43,704 bases of DNA from CAYRPN01 sp964426135 (GCA_964426135.1 CAYRPN010000040.1:1-43704); one strand, 5' to 3'; numbered from the stretch's first letter, positions 8,277 to 16,689 are shown. Numbers and translations: made by a program. Notes: generated by a model not told the origin, from the letters alone.

Positions 8277-9812
8277 CTAATCGCCGGCCTCCAGCGGCGG
8301 CCTGCCTCGCCCCTTCACCTTCGTTTCCTCCAACAGCGCCTGCATCTCTTTCACGATCCGCGGCTGCTCGAAATAGAGATTCGTCGTCTCGCCGGGGTCC
8401 TTCTCGAGATTGAAAAGTTGCCCGGGCGCATCGGGAGCGTTGTCCTTGATCGCGTATTTCTGCATGGGCCCTCGGTCGTAGCCGTTGCCGCCGGAGCCGC
8501 GGTGGTCGAGGTACTTCCACGGCCCGCGGCGGATTGCCAGCGACAGATCAATCGTCTGGTGCAGCGTGTAGGGGCGGAGCGGCTTGCCGTCGTCCTTGCC
8601 GGTCAGCGCGGGCAGCATGTCGAAGCTGTCCTCCGCGCTGTCGGGCGGAAGCTTCGCTCCGGTGACGGCGGCGCAGGTTGCCATCAGGTCGGTCAGGCAC
8701 AGCGTCTGGGCACTCAAACTGCCCGGCTTGATTCGCGCGGGCCAGCGGACGATGAAGGGCACGCGGTGGCCGCCTTCCCACTGGTCGCGCTTCACTCCGC
8801 GCCAGGGCCGGGCGCCGTCGTGCTCGTGATCGCCGCGCATGTGAATCACGCTCGTCGTCTCCGGCCCGTTGTCGCTGGTGAAAATCACCAGAGTGTTGTC
8901 CGCCGCCTCGATCTCTTCCAACGTCTTCATCAGCTCGCCGACGATGTGATCCAGTTGGTGAATGAAATCTCCATGCGGCCCCGCCTTCGTTTTGCCCTTG
9001 AAATCCCGGCCGGCAAAAGAGGGCAGGTGCACCGCCTGCGTCGAGTGCAGCAGGAAGAACGGCTTGGCGGGGCGCTGCTTCGCGTGCTGCCGCAGAAATG
9101 CCTGGCTCTTCTTGAGAAAGACCATGTCCACTTCTTCCAAGTCAAAATCCGGTGCGATCATTCCCGGCCGGCAGTCGTGCGAATAGGGATGATCCGGCAG
9201 TTTTGATTTGTCCACGACCTTCGTCGGCAGTACGGGCACACGGTCGCCGTCGATCCAGGCATAGAGAAAATCCGTGGTTGGGCAGCACGCCGTGCCGAAA
9301 AACGAGTCGAACCCGCGGTGGATCGGCGCATCGGGAATCGCGCGGGAGAAATCGACCTGGCTGACGCCCTCGACTCCGCCGGCAGTCACGCGATTGCCGT
9401 TCTTGTCGAGAAAGGAAAGGCCGACGTGCCACTTGCCGACAAGGGCGGTCGCGTAGCCCTGCTGCCGCAGCATCTGCGGCAGCGTGAGTTGTTTCTCGGT
9501 GATGAGGCACGGCCCGCCGACGCCGACGAACACACCGCGGTAATTGATGCGAAACGCCATGCGTCCGGTGAGCAGGCTGTAGCGCGTGGGCGTGCAGACG
9601 GTCGAGGGCGAGTGCGCGTCGGTGAAGCGCATGCCATTCTGCGCGAGGCGGTCGATGTGCGGCGTCGCCACCTTGGCCTGGTCGTTGTAGCAGCGCACGT
9701 CGCCATAGCCCAGGTCGTCCGCGAGGATGATCAGGATGTTCGGGTTGTCGGCTGCGCAAAGAGGCAGTGGTGCGGCGAGCAGAGACAGAAGAAGGAATAG
9801 AAGCGTTCGCAT
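8277..9812 (-). CDS. Arylsulfatase family protein (formylglycine type)
   Basis: 511 aa. Signal peptide of about 21 residues (MRTLLFLLLSLLAAPLPLCA), then the sulfatase N-terminal metal motif ILADDLGYGD (29-38) and the modification motif C73-TPTR followed by YSLLTG. The Cys would be converted to formylglycine by a sulfatase-maturating enzyme not present in this window. GKWHVG, TSDNGPE and GHRVPFIVRWP complete the active-site pattern. The likely job is removal of sulfate esters from sulfated polysaccharides in the periplasm; the precise substrate cannot be read. ATG 9812 is favoured over an upstream in-frame start because it opens directly on the signal peptide. The upstream dehydrogenase gene runs in the same direction, 145 bp away. 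Confidence 0.92.
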   Translation of the reverse strand: MRTLLFLLLSLLAAPLPLCAADNPNILIILADDLGYGDVRCYNDQAKVATPHIDRLAQNGMRFTDAHSPSTVCTPTRYSLLTGRMAFRINYRGVFVGVGGPCLITEKQLTLPQMLRQQGYATALVGKWHVGLSFLDKNGNRVTAGGVEGVSQVDFSRAIPDAPIHRGFDSFFGTACCPTTDFLYAWIDGDRVPVLPTKVVDKSKLPDHPYSHDCRPGMIAPDFDLEEVDMVFLKKSQAFLRQHAKQRPAKPFFLLHSTQAVHLPSFAGRDFKGKTKAGPHGDFIHQLDHIVGELMKTLEEIEAADNTLVIFTSDNGPETTSVIHMRGDHEHDGARPWRGVKRDQWEGGHRVPFIVRWPARIKPGSLSAQTLCLTDLMATCAAVTGAKLPPDSAEDSFDMLPALTGKDDGKPLRPYTLHQTIDLSLAIRRGPWKYLDHRGSGGNGYDRGPMQKYAIKDNAPDAPGQLFNLEKDPGETTNLYFEQPRIVKEMQALLEETKVKGRGRPPLEAGD

Positions 9813-9957
9813 GGTCGGCGGTCCTGGTGACGCGATGTTTTCCGGTTCACCGTCGAGGGGCTTTGAGAGCCGCAGAAAGGGGCGAGTCGGAGCCTCGATC
9901 GGGCTGATGTTGACCGGCTTGAGGTTGTGGTGGTTGGCGGTCGACAACAAGAATAAG

Positions 9958-10956
9958 TCAGGCATTCACCACATTCACGGGCTGCCCCAGTTGGAATGCC
10001 CGGATATTCTCGGCGGCGATCGCCATCAATCGTCGGCGAGCCTCGACGCTGGCCCAGGCGATGTGCGGGGTGATCACGCAATGCGGCGCGCTCAACAGCG
10101 GATTGCCGGCCGCGGGAGGCTCCGTGCTCAGCACATCCAGCGCGGCGCCGGCGATGCGCCCGTCGCGCAGCGCCGCCGCCAGTGCCGGTTCATCGATCAG
10201 CGCGCCGCGGCCGGTGTTGATGAGAAACGCCGTGGGCTTCATTTTCGTGAGCCGGGTCGCGTTGACCAGTTGCTTCGTCTGGTCCGTGAGCGGGCAGTGC
10301 AGTGTGAGGACGTCGGCCTTGGCAAAAAGATCATCGACGGGCAGCCATTCGATTTCGATGCCTTCGAGGCGCACCTGCTTCATCGATTTCTGATGAGCGG
10401 CGGCGATGCGCATGCCCAGGGCCGCGCCGATGCGGGCGACGCGCCGGCCGATGGAGCCCAGTCCCACGATGCCCAGCGTCTTGTCCGCCAGTTCCACGAT
10501 CGGCGCCACGGTGAAGCACCAGTCGCTCGCCCCGGGCCAGCCGGCGTAGCCTTCGGTGGGGCGCACCGCGATGTGGTGCGTGCCCACGTGATTCGCCAGT
10601 TCCAGAAGCAGCGCGAAGACGTGCTGCGCCACGGACGCCGCGCCGTAGCCGGGCACATTGGTCACGACGATGCCGCGCTCCCTGGCGGCGGCGAGATCGA
10701 CGATGTTGGTGCCTGTGGCGGTGACGCCGATGTATTTCAGTTCCGGGAGATGGGCGAGCACGTCGGCGTTGAACACGCATTTGTTGGTGAGCACGATCTT
10801 CGCCTGCCTCGCGCGCTCGACGACTTCCCCCGCGCTGCTGCGCGGATGGACAGCCAGCGCGCCCAGCGCTTCGATCGCGCTCCAGTTCACCTCGGCAGGA
10901 TCGGCGGGATTCGGCGCCAGCGTGTGACCATCGACGACGACGATGCGATCGGGCAT
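9958..10956 (-). CDS. D-2-hydroxyacid dehydrogenase (glycerate dehydrogenase / hydroxypyruvate reductase-like)
   Basis: 332 aa, the normal family length. The NAD-binding motif GLGSIG is at 165-170, and the catalytic triad is visible as R250 (NTGRGALID), E279 (LSTEPP) and H298 (TPHIAWAS). The PHIAWAS context followed by EARRRL is typical of the glycerate dehydrogenase branch, which interconverts hydroxypyruvate and D-glycerate with NAD(P)H. Assignment to that substrate is by similarity only. ATG 10956 opens on MPDRIVVVDG; the longer upstream open frame is repeat-derived and rejected. The gene diverges from the ABC permease across a 553-bp repeat-filled gap. Confidence 0.9.
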   Translation of the reverse strand: MPDRIVVVDGHTLAPNPADPAEVNWSAIEALGALAVHPRSSAGEVVERARQAKIVLTNKCVFNADVLAHLPELKYIGVTATGTNIVDLAAARERGIVVTNVPGYGAASVAQHVFALLLELANHVGTHHIAVRPTEGYAGWPGASDWCFTVAPIVELADKTLGIVGLGSIGRRVARIGAALGMRIAAAHQKSMKQVRLEGIEIEWLPVDDLFAKADVLTLHCPLTDQTKQLVNATRLTKMKPTAFLINTGRGALIDEPALAAALRDGRIAGAALDVLSTEPPAAGNPLLSAPHCVITPHIAWASVEARRRLMAIAAENIRAFQLGQPVNVVNA

Positions 10957-11012
10957 GAAACGCCTCCGTGTTAAGACGCGGCGAATCGTAACACGAACCG
11001 ATCGGAGTTTGG

Positions 11013-11389
11013 CCACCGAGACACAGAGGGCACTGAGGTCGGACAAGGCAGAGCGGAGGTGGAGAGACGAAGGGGCGAAGAGACGGAGAGACGGAGAGAA
11101 GAAGAGAAGAAGTGAAGAAGAGAGGGAGAGAAGAAGAGACGGAGGATCGTAGGATTGGCGAGATGAAGTGCCCGCCACGTCACGCGATGGTCGTTTAGCG
11201 CCCGCCCAAAGGGCGGGGAGCGGGGCCTGGGCAGGGTGGCGGGGTGAGGACCGGCGGAGGTGGCGGCTGCTCACTCCCTCCCGTTGTCACTGCGTTTCTC
11301 GGTCATCCCATCTCTCCGTCTCTTCGCCTCGTTGTCTCTCCACCTCTGCTCTGCCTTGTCCGATCTCGGTGCTCTCGGTGTCTCGGTGG
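11013..11389. repeat. Long inverted repeat with octamer-array arms
   Basis: The left arm (from 11013, CCACCGAGACACAGAGG...) and the right arm (11311-11389) match over about 79 nt as imperfect reverse complements. The left arm runs on to about 11145 as a purine array with an 8-nt beat (ACGGAGAG, AAGAAGAG). The spacer contains a GTTTAGC-foot hairpin (11193-11217). It fills the divergent gap between the D-2-hydroxyacid dehydrogenase and the ABC permease, where promoters for both must lie. No clear promoter could be picked out. Confidence 0.8.
11193..11217. repeat. REP-like hairpin, GTTTAGC foot
   Basis: GTTTAGCG followed by the stem CCCGCCC-AAA-GGGCGGG. The same foot with a different but still paired stem occurs at 11413-11437 and 23971-23995 (both inverted), and a TTAGC version at 12470-12492, 12598-12620 and 26570-26592. 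Confidence 0.7.
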
Positions 11390-11412
11390 TCATTCTCCGC
11401 ATGCGACGGCCA

Positions 11413-11437
11413 GGCGGGGCAAGCCCCGTCGCTAAAC
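11413..11437. repeat. REP-like hairpin, GTTTAGC foot (inverted copy)
   Basis: Stem GCGGGGC-AA-GCCCCGT followed by CGCTAAAC, the reverse complement of the GTTTAGCG foot. Located about 75 bp before the ABC permease start, outside the long inverted repeat. Confidence 0.6.
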
Positions 11438-11509
11438 GAATGGCGCGGACATTGACGCGTGGCGCGGTCGTTTGGCCTGGCTCGCCGCCGCGTCTACCAT
11501 GCCCGGGTC

Positions 11510-12451
11510 ATGACACAGATTTCCACGCCTGCCTCTGTTGTTCCCGCGCTTGCAACCGCATCGGCCACCGCCGCCTCCGGCTCGGCCATTGGCCTGTGGC
11601 TGCCGGCGATGACGCTCTGGCGGCGCGAGATGGTGCGCTTCTTCCGCCAGAAGAACCGCGTCGCCAGCGCCCTGATCACGCCGGTGCTCATGTGGCTGAT
11701 GCTGGGCGCGGGGTTGAACAACGCGTTCACGAACCCAGCGGTGAAACAGGCCGCGTCCGTTGTGGAGGCGGGGGCACAGGGCTCATCCGCCGGTGCCGCT
11801 GAAGCGGTACCCGCCGGGGGCGGCTACATGCTCTACTTTTTCCCCGGCACGATCACCATGATCCTGCTCTTCACCGCGATCTTCTCCACCATCACGGTGA
11901 TCGAAGATCGCCGCGAAGGATTTTTGCAGGGCGTGCTGGTTTCGCCGGCGCCGCGGCTTTCGATCGCGCTGGGCAAAGTGCTGGGCGGAGCGAGCATCGC
12001 GATGATCCACGCGCTGGTGTTCCTGCTCATCTATCCCTTCGCCGCCGGCGGACTGGGCAATGTGAACTTCGGCCTGCTGCTGGCGGCGATTCCGATCATG
12101 GCCGTGCTGGCGATCGGCATGACGGGGCTGGGCATGTGCATCGCCTGGCCCATGGATTCCACCGCGGCGTTCCACGCGATCATGATGATCTTCCTCATGC
12201 CCATGTGGTTCCTCAGCGGCGCGATCTTCCCCGTTGATGGCGCTCCGATCGGCATGAAGATCATCATGCTGTGCAACCCGCTGACCTACGGCCACGACTT
12301 CCTCGCCACCGTGCTCACCGGCGGCCGCGCAACCAGCGGCGTGCCGGTGCCGCTGTGGGTCAGCGGCCTGATCACCCTCGCTTTCGCCGCCGGCGTGATG
12401 TGGCTGGCGACGCGGCAGGTGGCGCGGCCGAGAAAAGATGGGTTGCCGTGA
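11510..12451 (+). CDS. ABC-2 type transporter permease
   Basis: 313 aa with about six hydrophobic segments. The N-terminus is cytosolic with WRREMVRFFRQKNR before the first membrane helix (ITPVLMWLMLGAGL), followed by an Ala/Gly-rich external loop and helices such as FFPGTITMILLFTAIF. The motif VIEDRREGFLQGVLVSP is the conserved cytosolic loop of the DrrB/NodJ-like ABC-2 family. Such permeases need a separate ATPase subunit; none is encoded here, since the upstream gene is a divergent dehydrogenase. The substrate is unknown. Genes for a SCO protein and a DUF420 protein follow in the same direction, a grouping often associated with cytochrome oxidase assembly. ATG 11510 (MTQIS) was preferred over 11459, which starts in repeat-derived sequence. 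Confidence 0.85.
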   Translation: MTQISTPASVVPALATASATAASGSAIGLWLPAMTLWRREMVRFFRQKNRVASALITPVLMWLMLGAGLNNAFTNPAVKQAASVVEAGAQGSSAGAAEAVPAGGGYMLYFFPGTITMILLFTAIFSTITVIEDRREGFLQGVLVSPAPRLSIALGKVLGGASIAMIHALVFLLIYPFAAGGLGNVNFGLLLAAIPIMAVLAIGMTGLGMCIAWPMDSTAAFHAIMMIFLMPMWFLSGAIFPVDGAPIGMKIIMLCNPLTYGHDFLATVLTGGRATSGVPVPLWVSGLITLAFAAGVMWLATRQVARPRKDGLP

Positions 12452-12469
12452 ACGTGGCGGTTGGATCCG

Positions 12470-12620
12470 TTAGCCCCGGGCTCCGCCCGGGGACGGAAAA
12501 CCCCACGCCGACGATTCCTCATTCAATGCGTTCAATCAACTTGTTCAATGTGGATGTTTTCGACTCGCGCTTGATCCGCACACACAAGGTGGTTCGACCC
12601 TGGGCGGAGCCCGGGGCTAA
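12470..12620. repeat. Inverted pair of TTAGCCCCGGGC REP-like hairpins
   Basis: TTAGCCCCGGGCTCCGCCC... (12470-12492) and its near-perfect reverse complement (12598-12620) bracket a unique 105-bp core. A third, single copy lies at 26570-26592. It fills the gap between the ABC permease and the SCO gene; the right unit ends 6 bp before the SCO start codon and so lies where its ribosome-binding site should be. Confidence 0.8.
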
Positions 12621-12626
12621 TGGCCG

Positions 12627-13388
12627 ATGACCGAACGATCCCTCTTGCGACTGCTCTTTGTCCTCATCGGCGTCATCTGCCTCGGCGTCACCGCGATGAT
12701 GGCGCTCAGCGCGCTGAAGAAGGAAGCGCAAACGAAAGACAAGCTGAGCACGGACGACTCAGGACTCAAGCCCCAGGACTCACGGATCAAATCGCCCGAC
12801 ACCAGCCCCGGCAAAGCCGGCACGCTCACCCCCAGCCTCTTCGACAACCCGCTGCCGCTGAAGCGCTTCACGCTGACGGATCAGACAGGGCAGCCGTTCG
12901 GCTCCAAGCAACTCGAAGGCAAAGTGTGGATTGCCTCGTTCATCTTCACGCGCTGCCCCACCATCTGCCCGCGAGTGCTGGCGCAGACGGCACAGTTGCA
13001 GGCGAGCCTGAAGGGGCCGCCGCAGTCGCCGATGTGGGAGCATCTCATCTTCGTGTCGCTGAGCGTGGACCCGTTGCACGACTCGCCTAAAGTGCTGGCG
13101 GCGACCGCGGACAACTGGCAGGCGGACGCGGCACGCTGGCGATTCCTCACCACCAGCGACCGCGACCACATGTGGAGCTTGATCCGCGGCGGCGACGGTT
13201 TTCGCCAGGCGGTCAAGGAGGCTGATCCGGGATCCGAAATGCTCATCGCCCATACTTCCAAGTACGTCCTCGTCGACCAGCAGCACCAGATTCGCGGCTT
13301 CTACGATTCGCTGGTGGAGGCGGAGCGGAAGAGGATGATGGAGGATGTGATGAGGCTGGTTGAGAAGGAAGCGCAAAGTGGAAAGTAA
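12627..13388 (+). CDS. SCO1/SenC family protein (copper delivery / thiol redox for cytochrome oxidase)
   Basis: 253 aa. An N-terminal membrane anchor (about 8-30) precedes a linker and a thioredoxin-like domain. The copper-binding motif is C110-PTI-C114 in FTRCPTICP, with the third ligand H209 in AHTSKYVLVD. SCO proteins act outside the membrane to metallate the CuA site of cytochrome c oxidase subunit II or reduce its cysteines. The linker at about 43-54 (DDSGLKPQDSRI) is encoded by a period-7 DNA array (12754-12788), and the last codons and TAA stop are part of a second heptamer array. A DUF420 gene follows. Confidence 0.9.
   Translation: MTERSLLRLLFVLIGVICLGVTAMMALSALKKEAQTKDKLSTDDSGLKPQDSRIKSPDTSPGKAGTLTPSLFDNPLPLKRFTLTDQTGQPFGSKQLEGKVWIASFIFTRCPTICPRVLAQTAQLQASLKGPPQSPMWEHLIFVSLSVDPLHDSPKVLAATADNWQADAARWRFLTTSDRDHMWSLIRGGDGFRQAVKEADPGSEMLIAHTSKYVLVDQQHQIRGFYDSLVEAERKRMMEDVMRLVEKEAQSGK
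12754..12788. repeat. In-frame heptamer array inside the SCO gene
   Basis: Five consecutive 7-mers (ACGACTC, AGGACTC, AAGCCCC, AGGACTC, ACGGATC) encode the flexible linker between membrane anchor and thioredoxin domain. It resembles the intergenic heptamer arrays elsewhere in the window but lies in coding sequence without disturbing the frame. Confidence 0.65.
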
Positions 13389-13575
13389 GAAGTGAAAGGT
13401 GCGAAGTGAAAAGTGAAAAGTGCGAAGTTCAAAAAGCCGAGTCTGGCATCGTAGATGCGTTCGTGTTTGCCTTTGGTGCGTGATCGCATTGCCTCCAGCA
13501 CTTCGCACTTTGCACATCGCACTTTGCACTTTTCACTTCGTACTTTGCACTTTTCACTTTGCCCCTTGACTCCTG
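13373..13575. repeat. Inverted repeat with heptamer-array arms (AAAGTGN / CACTTTN)
   Basis: The left arm (13373 to about 13431) is about nine degenerate heptamers of the GAAAAGT/GCGAAGT type. The right arm (13499-13575) is about eleven heptamers of CACTTTT/CACTTCG/CACTTTG type, complementary to the left arm. A non-repetitive loop of about 67 nt separates them. The SCO stop codon is inside the left arm, and the DUF420 start is 10 bp past the right arm, so the mRNA between two presumed operon partners would carry a long imperfect hairpin. Confidence 0.85.
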
Positions 13576-13584
13576 GACGACACC

Positions 13585-14025
13585 ATGGATCTATCGTTTC
13601 TGCCCCTCGTCAACGCTCTGCTCAACGGCACCGCCTTCGTGCTGCTGTGTGTCGGCATGGTGCTCATCAAGCAGAAGAGAATCATCGCCCACCGCAACTG
13701 CATGATCGCGGCGTTCGCCATGTCGTGCGTGTTCCTCGTCAGCTACCTGACCCACTACGCCTGGCGGGCCAGCGTGAAAGGCGGCGTCCACACCAAGTTC
13801 GAAGGGGCGGCGTTTCTCAAGGCGATCTACTACCCCATGCTCATCAGCCACATCCTGCTGGCGATGCTGGTGCCGGTGCTGGCGATCTGGACGATCCGTC
13901 TGGGCCTGCGCCGGCAGGACGAGAAGCATCGCCGCATCGCCAAGGTCACGCTGCCGATCTGGATGTACGTGAGCATCACCGGCGTCCTGATTTACGTGAT
14001 GCTCTATCACTTGAACGAAGCCTGA
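13585..14025 (+). CDS. DUF420 family membrane protein
   Basis: 146 aa with four hydrophobic segments: about 4-27, 40-58, 80-105 and 122-140. It matches DUF420 (CtaM/YozB-like): the HRNCMIAAFAMSCVFLVSYLTHY segment, the IYYPMLISHILLA helix with a conserved His, and KHRRIAKVTLPIWMYVSITGVLIYVMLYHL at the end. Relatives in Gram-positive bacteria are needed for cytochrome oxidase assembly. The SCO gene upstream supports a role in oxidase maturation here; no oxidase subunit is in the window. The upstream ribosome-binding site is poor because the heptamer repeat occupies it. Confidence 0.88.
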   Translation: MDLSFLPLVNALLNGTAFVLLCVGMVLIKQKRIIAHRNCMIAAFAMSCVFLVSYLTHYAWRASVKGGVHTKFEGAAFLKAIYYPMLISHILLAMLVPVLAIWTIRLGLRRQDEKHRRIAKVTLPIWMYVSITGVLIYVMLYHLNEA

Positions 14026-14035
14026 GGTGACACGC

Positions 14036-14117
14036 ATGAGGGAGAAAGTGGGTGACCAGGCGGTCGGGTGAAGGAGTGTTCACCTCTTGTTGCCCTCTCA
14101 CCTCGTCACCCGCTCAT
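14036..14117. repeat. Inverted repeat of GGGTGA words
   Basis: GAGGGAGAAAGTGGGTGACC on the left faces CTCACCTCGTCACCCGCTC on the right as an imperfect hairpin immediately after the DUF420 stop. It is the same class as the other word-repeat hairpins but shorter. Confidence 0.55.
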
Positions 14118-14124
14118 TCGCGCT

Positions 14125-14161
14125 GAAAAAAAGACACCCGGCTGACGCATCAGCCGGGTGT
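14125..14161 (-). terminator. Rho-independent terminator for the minus-strand membrane-protein genes
   Basis: An 11-bp perfect stem (ACACCCGGCTG facing CAGCCGGGTGT, 14134-14161) with a 6-nt loop. The T-run lies on the minus strand (A7 at 14126-14132 on the plus strand), so it reads best as the end of the minus-strand transcript from 14559-16607. It may also stop plus-strand transcripts weakly. The stretch 14162-14558 otherwise holds no gene or site I can support. Confidence 0.75.
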
Positions 14162-14558
14162 CCAGATTTGTGAAGCCCGTTTCTCCGCGGGCATCCTTTT
14201 TTCGCCTCACTCCGCCGCGCCCATCCTCTTTCTCCCTCTCCAACCGCCCCACCCTGATTCCGTCTCCACCGCCCGGTCCGATTTGCCGACCCGACGTATC
14301 AATATCGATGACTCACACGTCCCCGATGACGTGTGCGGTCCCTGATTCAATGTTTGTGAACGCGGCCGGTTCCACCCACCAACGCCGCGATCTCATTCGA
14401 ACGTGATCCGTCCGAAATGTTGCCTCTTGAGAGTGTTGAAGCATACCGATTCGAGGTAACTGACACAATGCTGGAACACTGAAAAATTCGGCACAAAAGC
14501 CGCTGAATATGTGAAGATGGGGAAGATGGAGAGCCGGGAGAATCACCAGGTTTACAGC

Positions 14559-15458
14559 TCACTCATATTGCATCAGATGTGCCATCGCCGCCACCTGTTC
14601 TCCCGTGCATAGAAGCTTGGCCCGCTCGCGAAACCATCGCGCCAGCGCGGGCCGCTTCGATCGGTGCGCCGCGGCAGCCAGCATCGCGTGCATCAGGCCG
14701 CATTGCGGCGCCGGCATGAGCTCCGCAAGCCGCACTTTGATCTCCAGATTCTTCAACGCCGCTTCGTCGTAACCGAGCATCACCTCATAGCGCGTCTGCA
14801 TCGCCGTCAACTGCAGCGTCTCCATCAGCGATCGCGGCTGACTGTGCAAGGCGAGCATTGCCTGATAGGCGCCGCCCGCATCGTTGCAGTTGAGGCGACT
14901 CTCAATCAGCATCAGAAGCAGATGTGTGCGGACGGTGTCAGCGGCGCCCAGCGGTCGCGCCAGCAGCTCGTGACATATCGAGCCGACCTCGGCGAACCGG
15001 CCCTGTCGATGACGCAGCAGCGCCAGGCGGTGATAGAGCAGCACGCGGATCGTGCGCGGCAGAGCCTTGCGTTTCAGGGCGGCGGCGAGCTGCGATTCCG
15101 CCTCTGCCAGATTCACATCCAGGAGCGCGGTGATCTGACCGAGCCGGCGCGTCACGGCGCCTTGTCCCAGACTCAACCAGAACCAGATCGCCAGCACGAG
15201 CAGCGCCAGCGGCGACACCGCGCCGCCCGCGTCGATGTCCACGCCCAACAGCATCGACGTGAACAGCGGCATCAGCAGCAGCGCAAGACCCACCACCAGC
15301 AGCCACCGCGCACCCTGGTCCCACGACAATTGCCGCTCCAGCACCTGCGGCGAAAACGGCGGACACACGGCCCTGGGCTGGCGTGGCGCAGCGGATGCCG
15401 CGACAGCAGAGTCGCCGGCATCGTCATCGGTATTCGATTGGTTCGGGCGATCGGTCAT
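14559..15458 (-). CDS. Membrane-anchored helical-repeat protein, unrecognised
   Basis: About 299 aa from ATG 15458 (an in-frame start at 15506 is possible). The acidic, Ala-rich N-terminus is followed by two close hydrophobic segments (RWLLVVGLALLLMPLFTSMLL and SPLALLVLAIWFWLSL) and then an alpha-helical region with TPR-like spacing (LLYHRLALLRHRQGRFAEVGSICHELLARP, ALARWFRERAKLL). I do not recognise a family. The gene directly downstream of the start of 15525-16607 shares the same plan, two membrane helices then helical repeats, so the two are probably an operon and possibly ancient paralogues. A scaffold or protein-interaction role at the membrane is inference. Confidence 0.7.
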   Translation of the reverse strand: MTDRPNQSNTDDDAGDSAVAASAAPRQPRAVCPPFSPQVLERQLSWDQGARWLLVVGLALLLMPLFTSMLLGVDIDAGGAVSPLALLVLAIWFWLSLGQGAVTRRLGQITALLDVNLAEAESQLAAALKRKALPRTIRVLLYHRLALLRHRQGRFAEVGSICHELLARPLGAADTVRTHLLLMLIESRLNCNDAGGAYQAMLALHSQPRSLMETLQLTAMQTRYEVMLGYDEAALKNLEIKVRLAELMPAPQCGLMHAMLAAAAHRSKRPALARWFRERAKLLCTGEQVAAMAHLMQYE

Positions 15459-15524
15459 GGCATTCGATAAAGAGTGACGAAATCGCGGCGTGCGTCCGGT
15501 TCGCACGGACGACAGAGGCGGCGT

Positions 15525-16607
15525 TCACATGGGCGGCGATGACGGACTTGTGGCCGCCTTGAACAACGGCTCCATCGGCATCGCCGACAACTCCGCAAAA
15601 CGCTCGCTCAGTTCACCCGGCGGCAACAGCAGCGTGGCGTGCGACCACCAGGTTGCTGCCTGCGCCGCAAGGCTTGGCGCGGGGGCGGGGGCTAGCGAAG
15701 CTGCTGCGCCGATGTCCACCGCGCCAGAGCCGCGAGCATCGGCCGGCGAGACCGCCGCATCGACGGAAATCGCAGAAGCATCCGCTTCGTCATGGACGCC
15801 GCTCATGCGGCCTGCGACTGCCGGCCGGGTCGCCGCCGTCATCGCCTGTTTCTGTGAAAGCGCCGAACAGGAGAGCGCCATCAGCGCGTAGCCGTAACCC
15901 GCCTCCACGCCCAACGGGCGCAGGGCGTCGATCAGCGTGTCGCTGCGCTTCACGGCGTCATCGTAGTTGCGAGTGCGGACGCACTGCATGAGCACGGCAA
16001 AATGGTAAGCCGCATGGGTGGGCGATGCGCCCAGCGGTTCCTGGAGCACGCGCAGCCGGCGGATCGCATCATCCGCATCAGCTAGCCGATCGCAGGCCAG
16101 TTGACTGATCGCGCGATGCACGCGCAGTTGAATGCTGGCAGGATGTTCAGAGGGCAAGCGATCGATGAGAAAATCAAACGCGACGATGCTCGATTCGTAG
16201 GCCTTCAGTTGATCGAGCAGATGCCCCAGGAATGCCACCGCCCGTCCGTGTAGTTCCGGCGAAATCGCCAGTTGCGGCAGCAGGCCCCACGCGTGATCGA
16301 AGGCGGCGCGGGTACGGCGGGTCAGCGCCATCTCCTGCACGCGGGTGACCTGCTTTTCCAAAAGGCGCATCCGCTTCACACGGGCCGCCACGATGAAATA
16401 AAGCAGGCCCAGCGCGGCCCACGGCGCAAGCTGTGCCATGGGACTCGCGTGGCTGAGTGCCAGCATCATCGCGCCCAGCAGCAGCGCCAGCGGCGTCCAC
16501 GTCACCCAACCCGGCGGCCCGGAGGCGGGGAACATCTGCAGGTAGTCGCGCACCTGCTCCGGCGAAGGCAGCGCGGCGGATGATGAAGTGGAAGCGGGCG
16601 CGGGCAT
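15525..16607 (-). CDS. Membrane-anchored helical-repeat protein, unrecognised (upstream partner)
   Basis: 360 aa. The Ser/Ala/Pro-rich start contains PSPEQVRDYLQMFP, then two hydrophobic segments (WTPLALLLGAMMLALSHA and LAPWAALGLLYFIVAARV), a basic stretch (KRMRLLEKQVTRVQEMALTRRTRAAFDHAW) and helical repeats (YESSIVAFDFLIDRLPSEHPASIQLRVHRAISQLACDRL). About 80 C-terminal residues are low-complexity Ala/Ser. No enzyme motif is seen and the family is unrecognised. It ends 67 bp before ATG 15458 of the next gene in the same direction. Confidence 0.72.
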   Translation of the reverse strand: MPAPASTSSSAALPSPEQVRDYLQMFPASGPPGWVTWTPLALLLGAMMLALSHASPMAQLAPWAALGLLYFIVAARVKRMRLLEKQVTRVQEMALTRRTRAAFDHAWGLLPQLAISPELHGRAVAFLGHLLDQLKAYESSIVAFDFLIDRLPSEHPASIQLRVHRAISQLACDRLADADDAIRRLRVLQEPLGASPTHAAYHFAVLMQCVRTRNYDDAVKRSDTLIDALRPLGVEAGYGYALMALSCSALSQKQAMTAATRPAVAGRMSGVHDEADASAISVDAAVSPADARGSGAVDIGAAASLAPAPAPSLAAQAATWWSHATLLLPPGELSERFAELSAMPMEPLFKAATSPSSPPM

Positions 16608-16689
16608 GGCGACATTGTAGGGCCGGAGTGAAAGTCACGAACAGGAAGGCTCATTGTCAGACGCGATGGGTCTGCCAAGTTTTCCGGGG

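Noticed and set aside
12271..12630. Open frame spanning the end of the ABC permease and the REP-like pair
   Set aside because: Built from the permease alternate frame and repeat DNA; no homology signal.
14134..14161. Terminator for the plus-strand DUF420 gene
   Set aside because: The T-run is on the minus strand only; the plus strand continues with CCAGATTTG, so the plus-strand role is at best weak.
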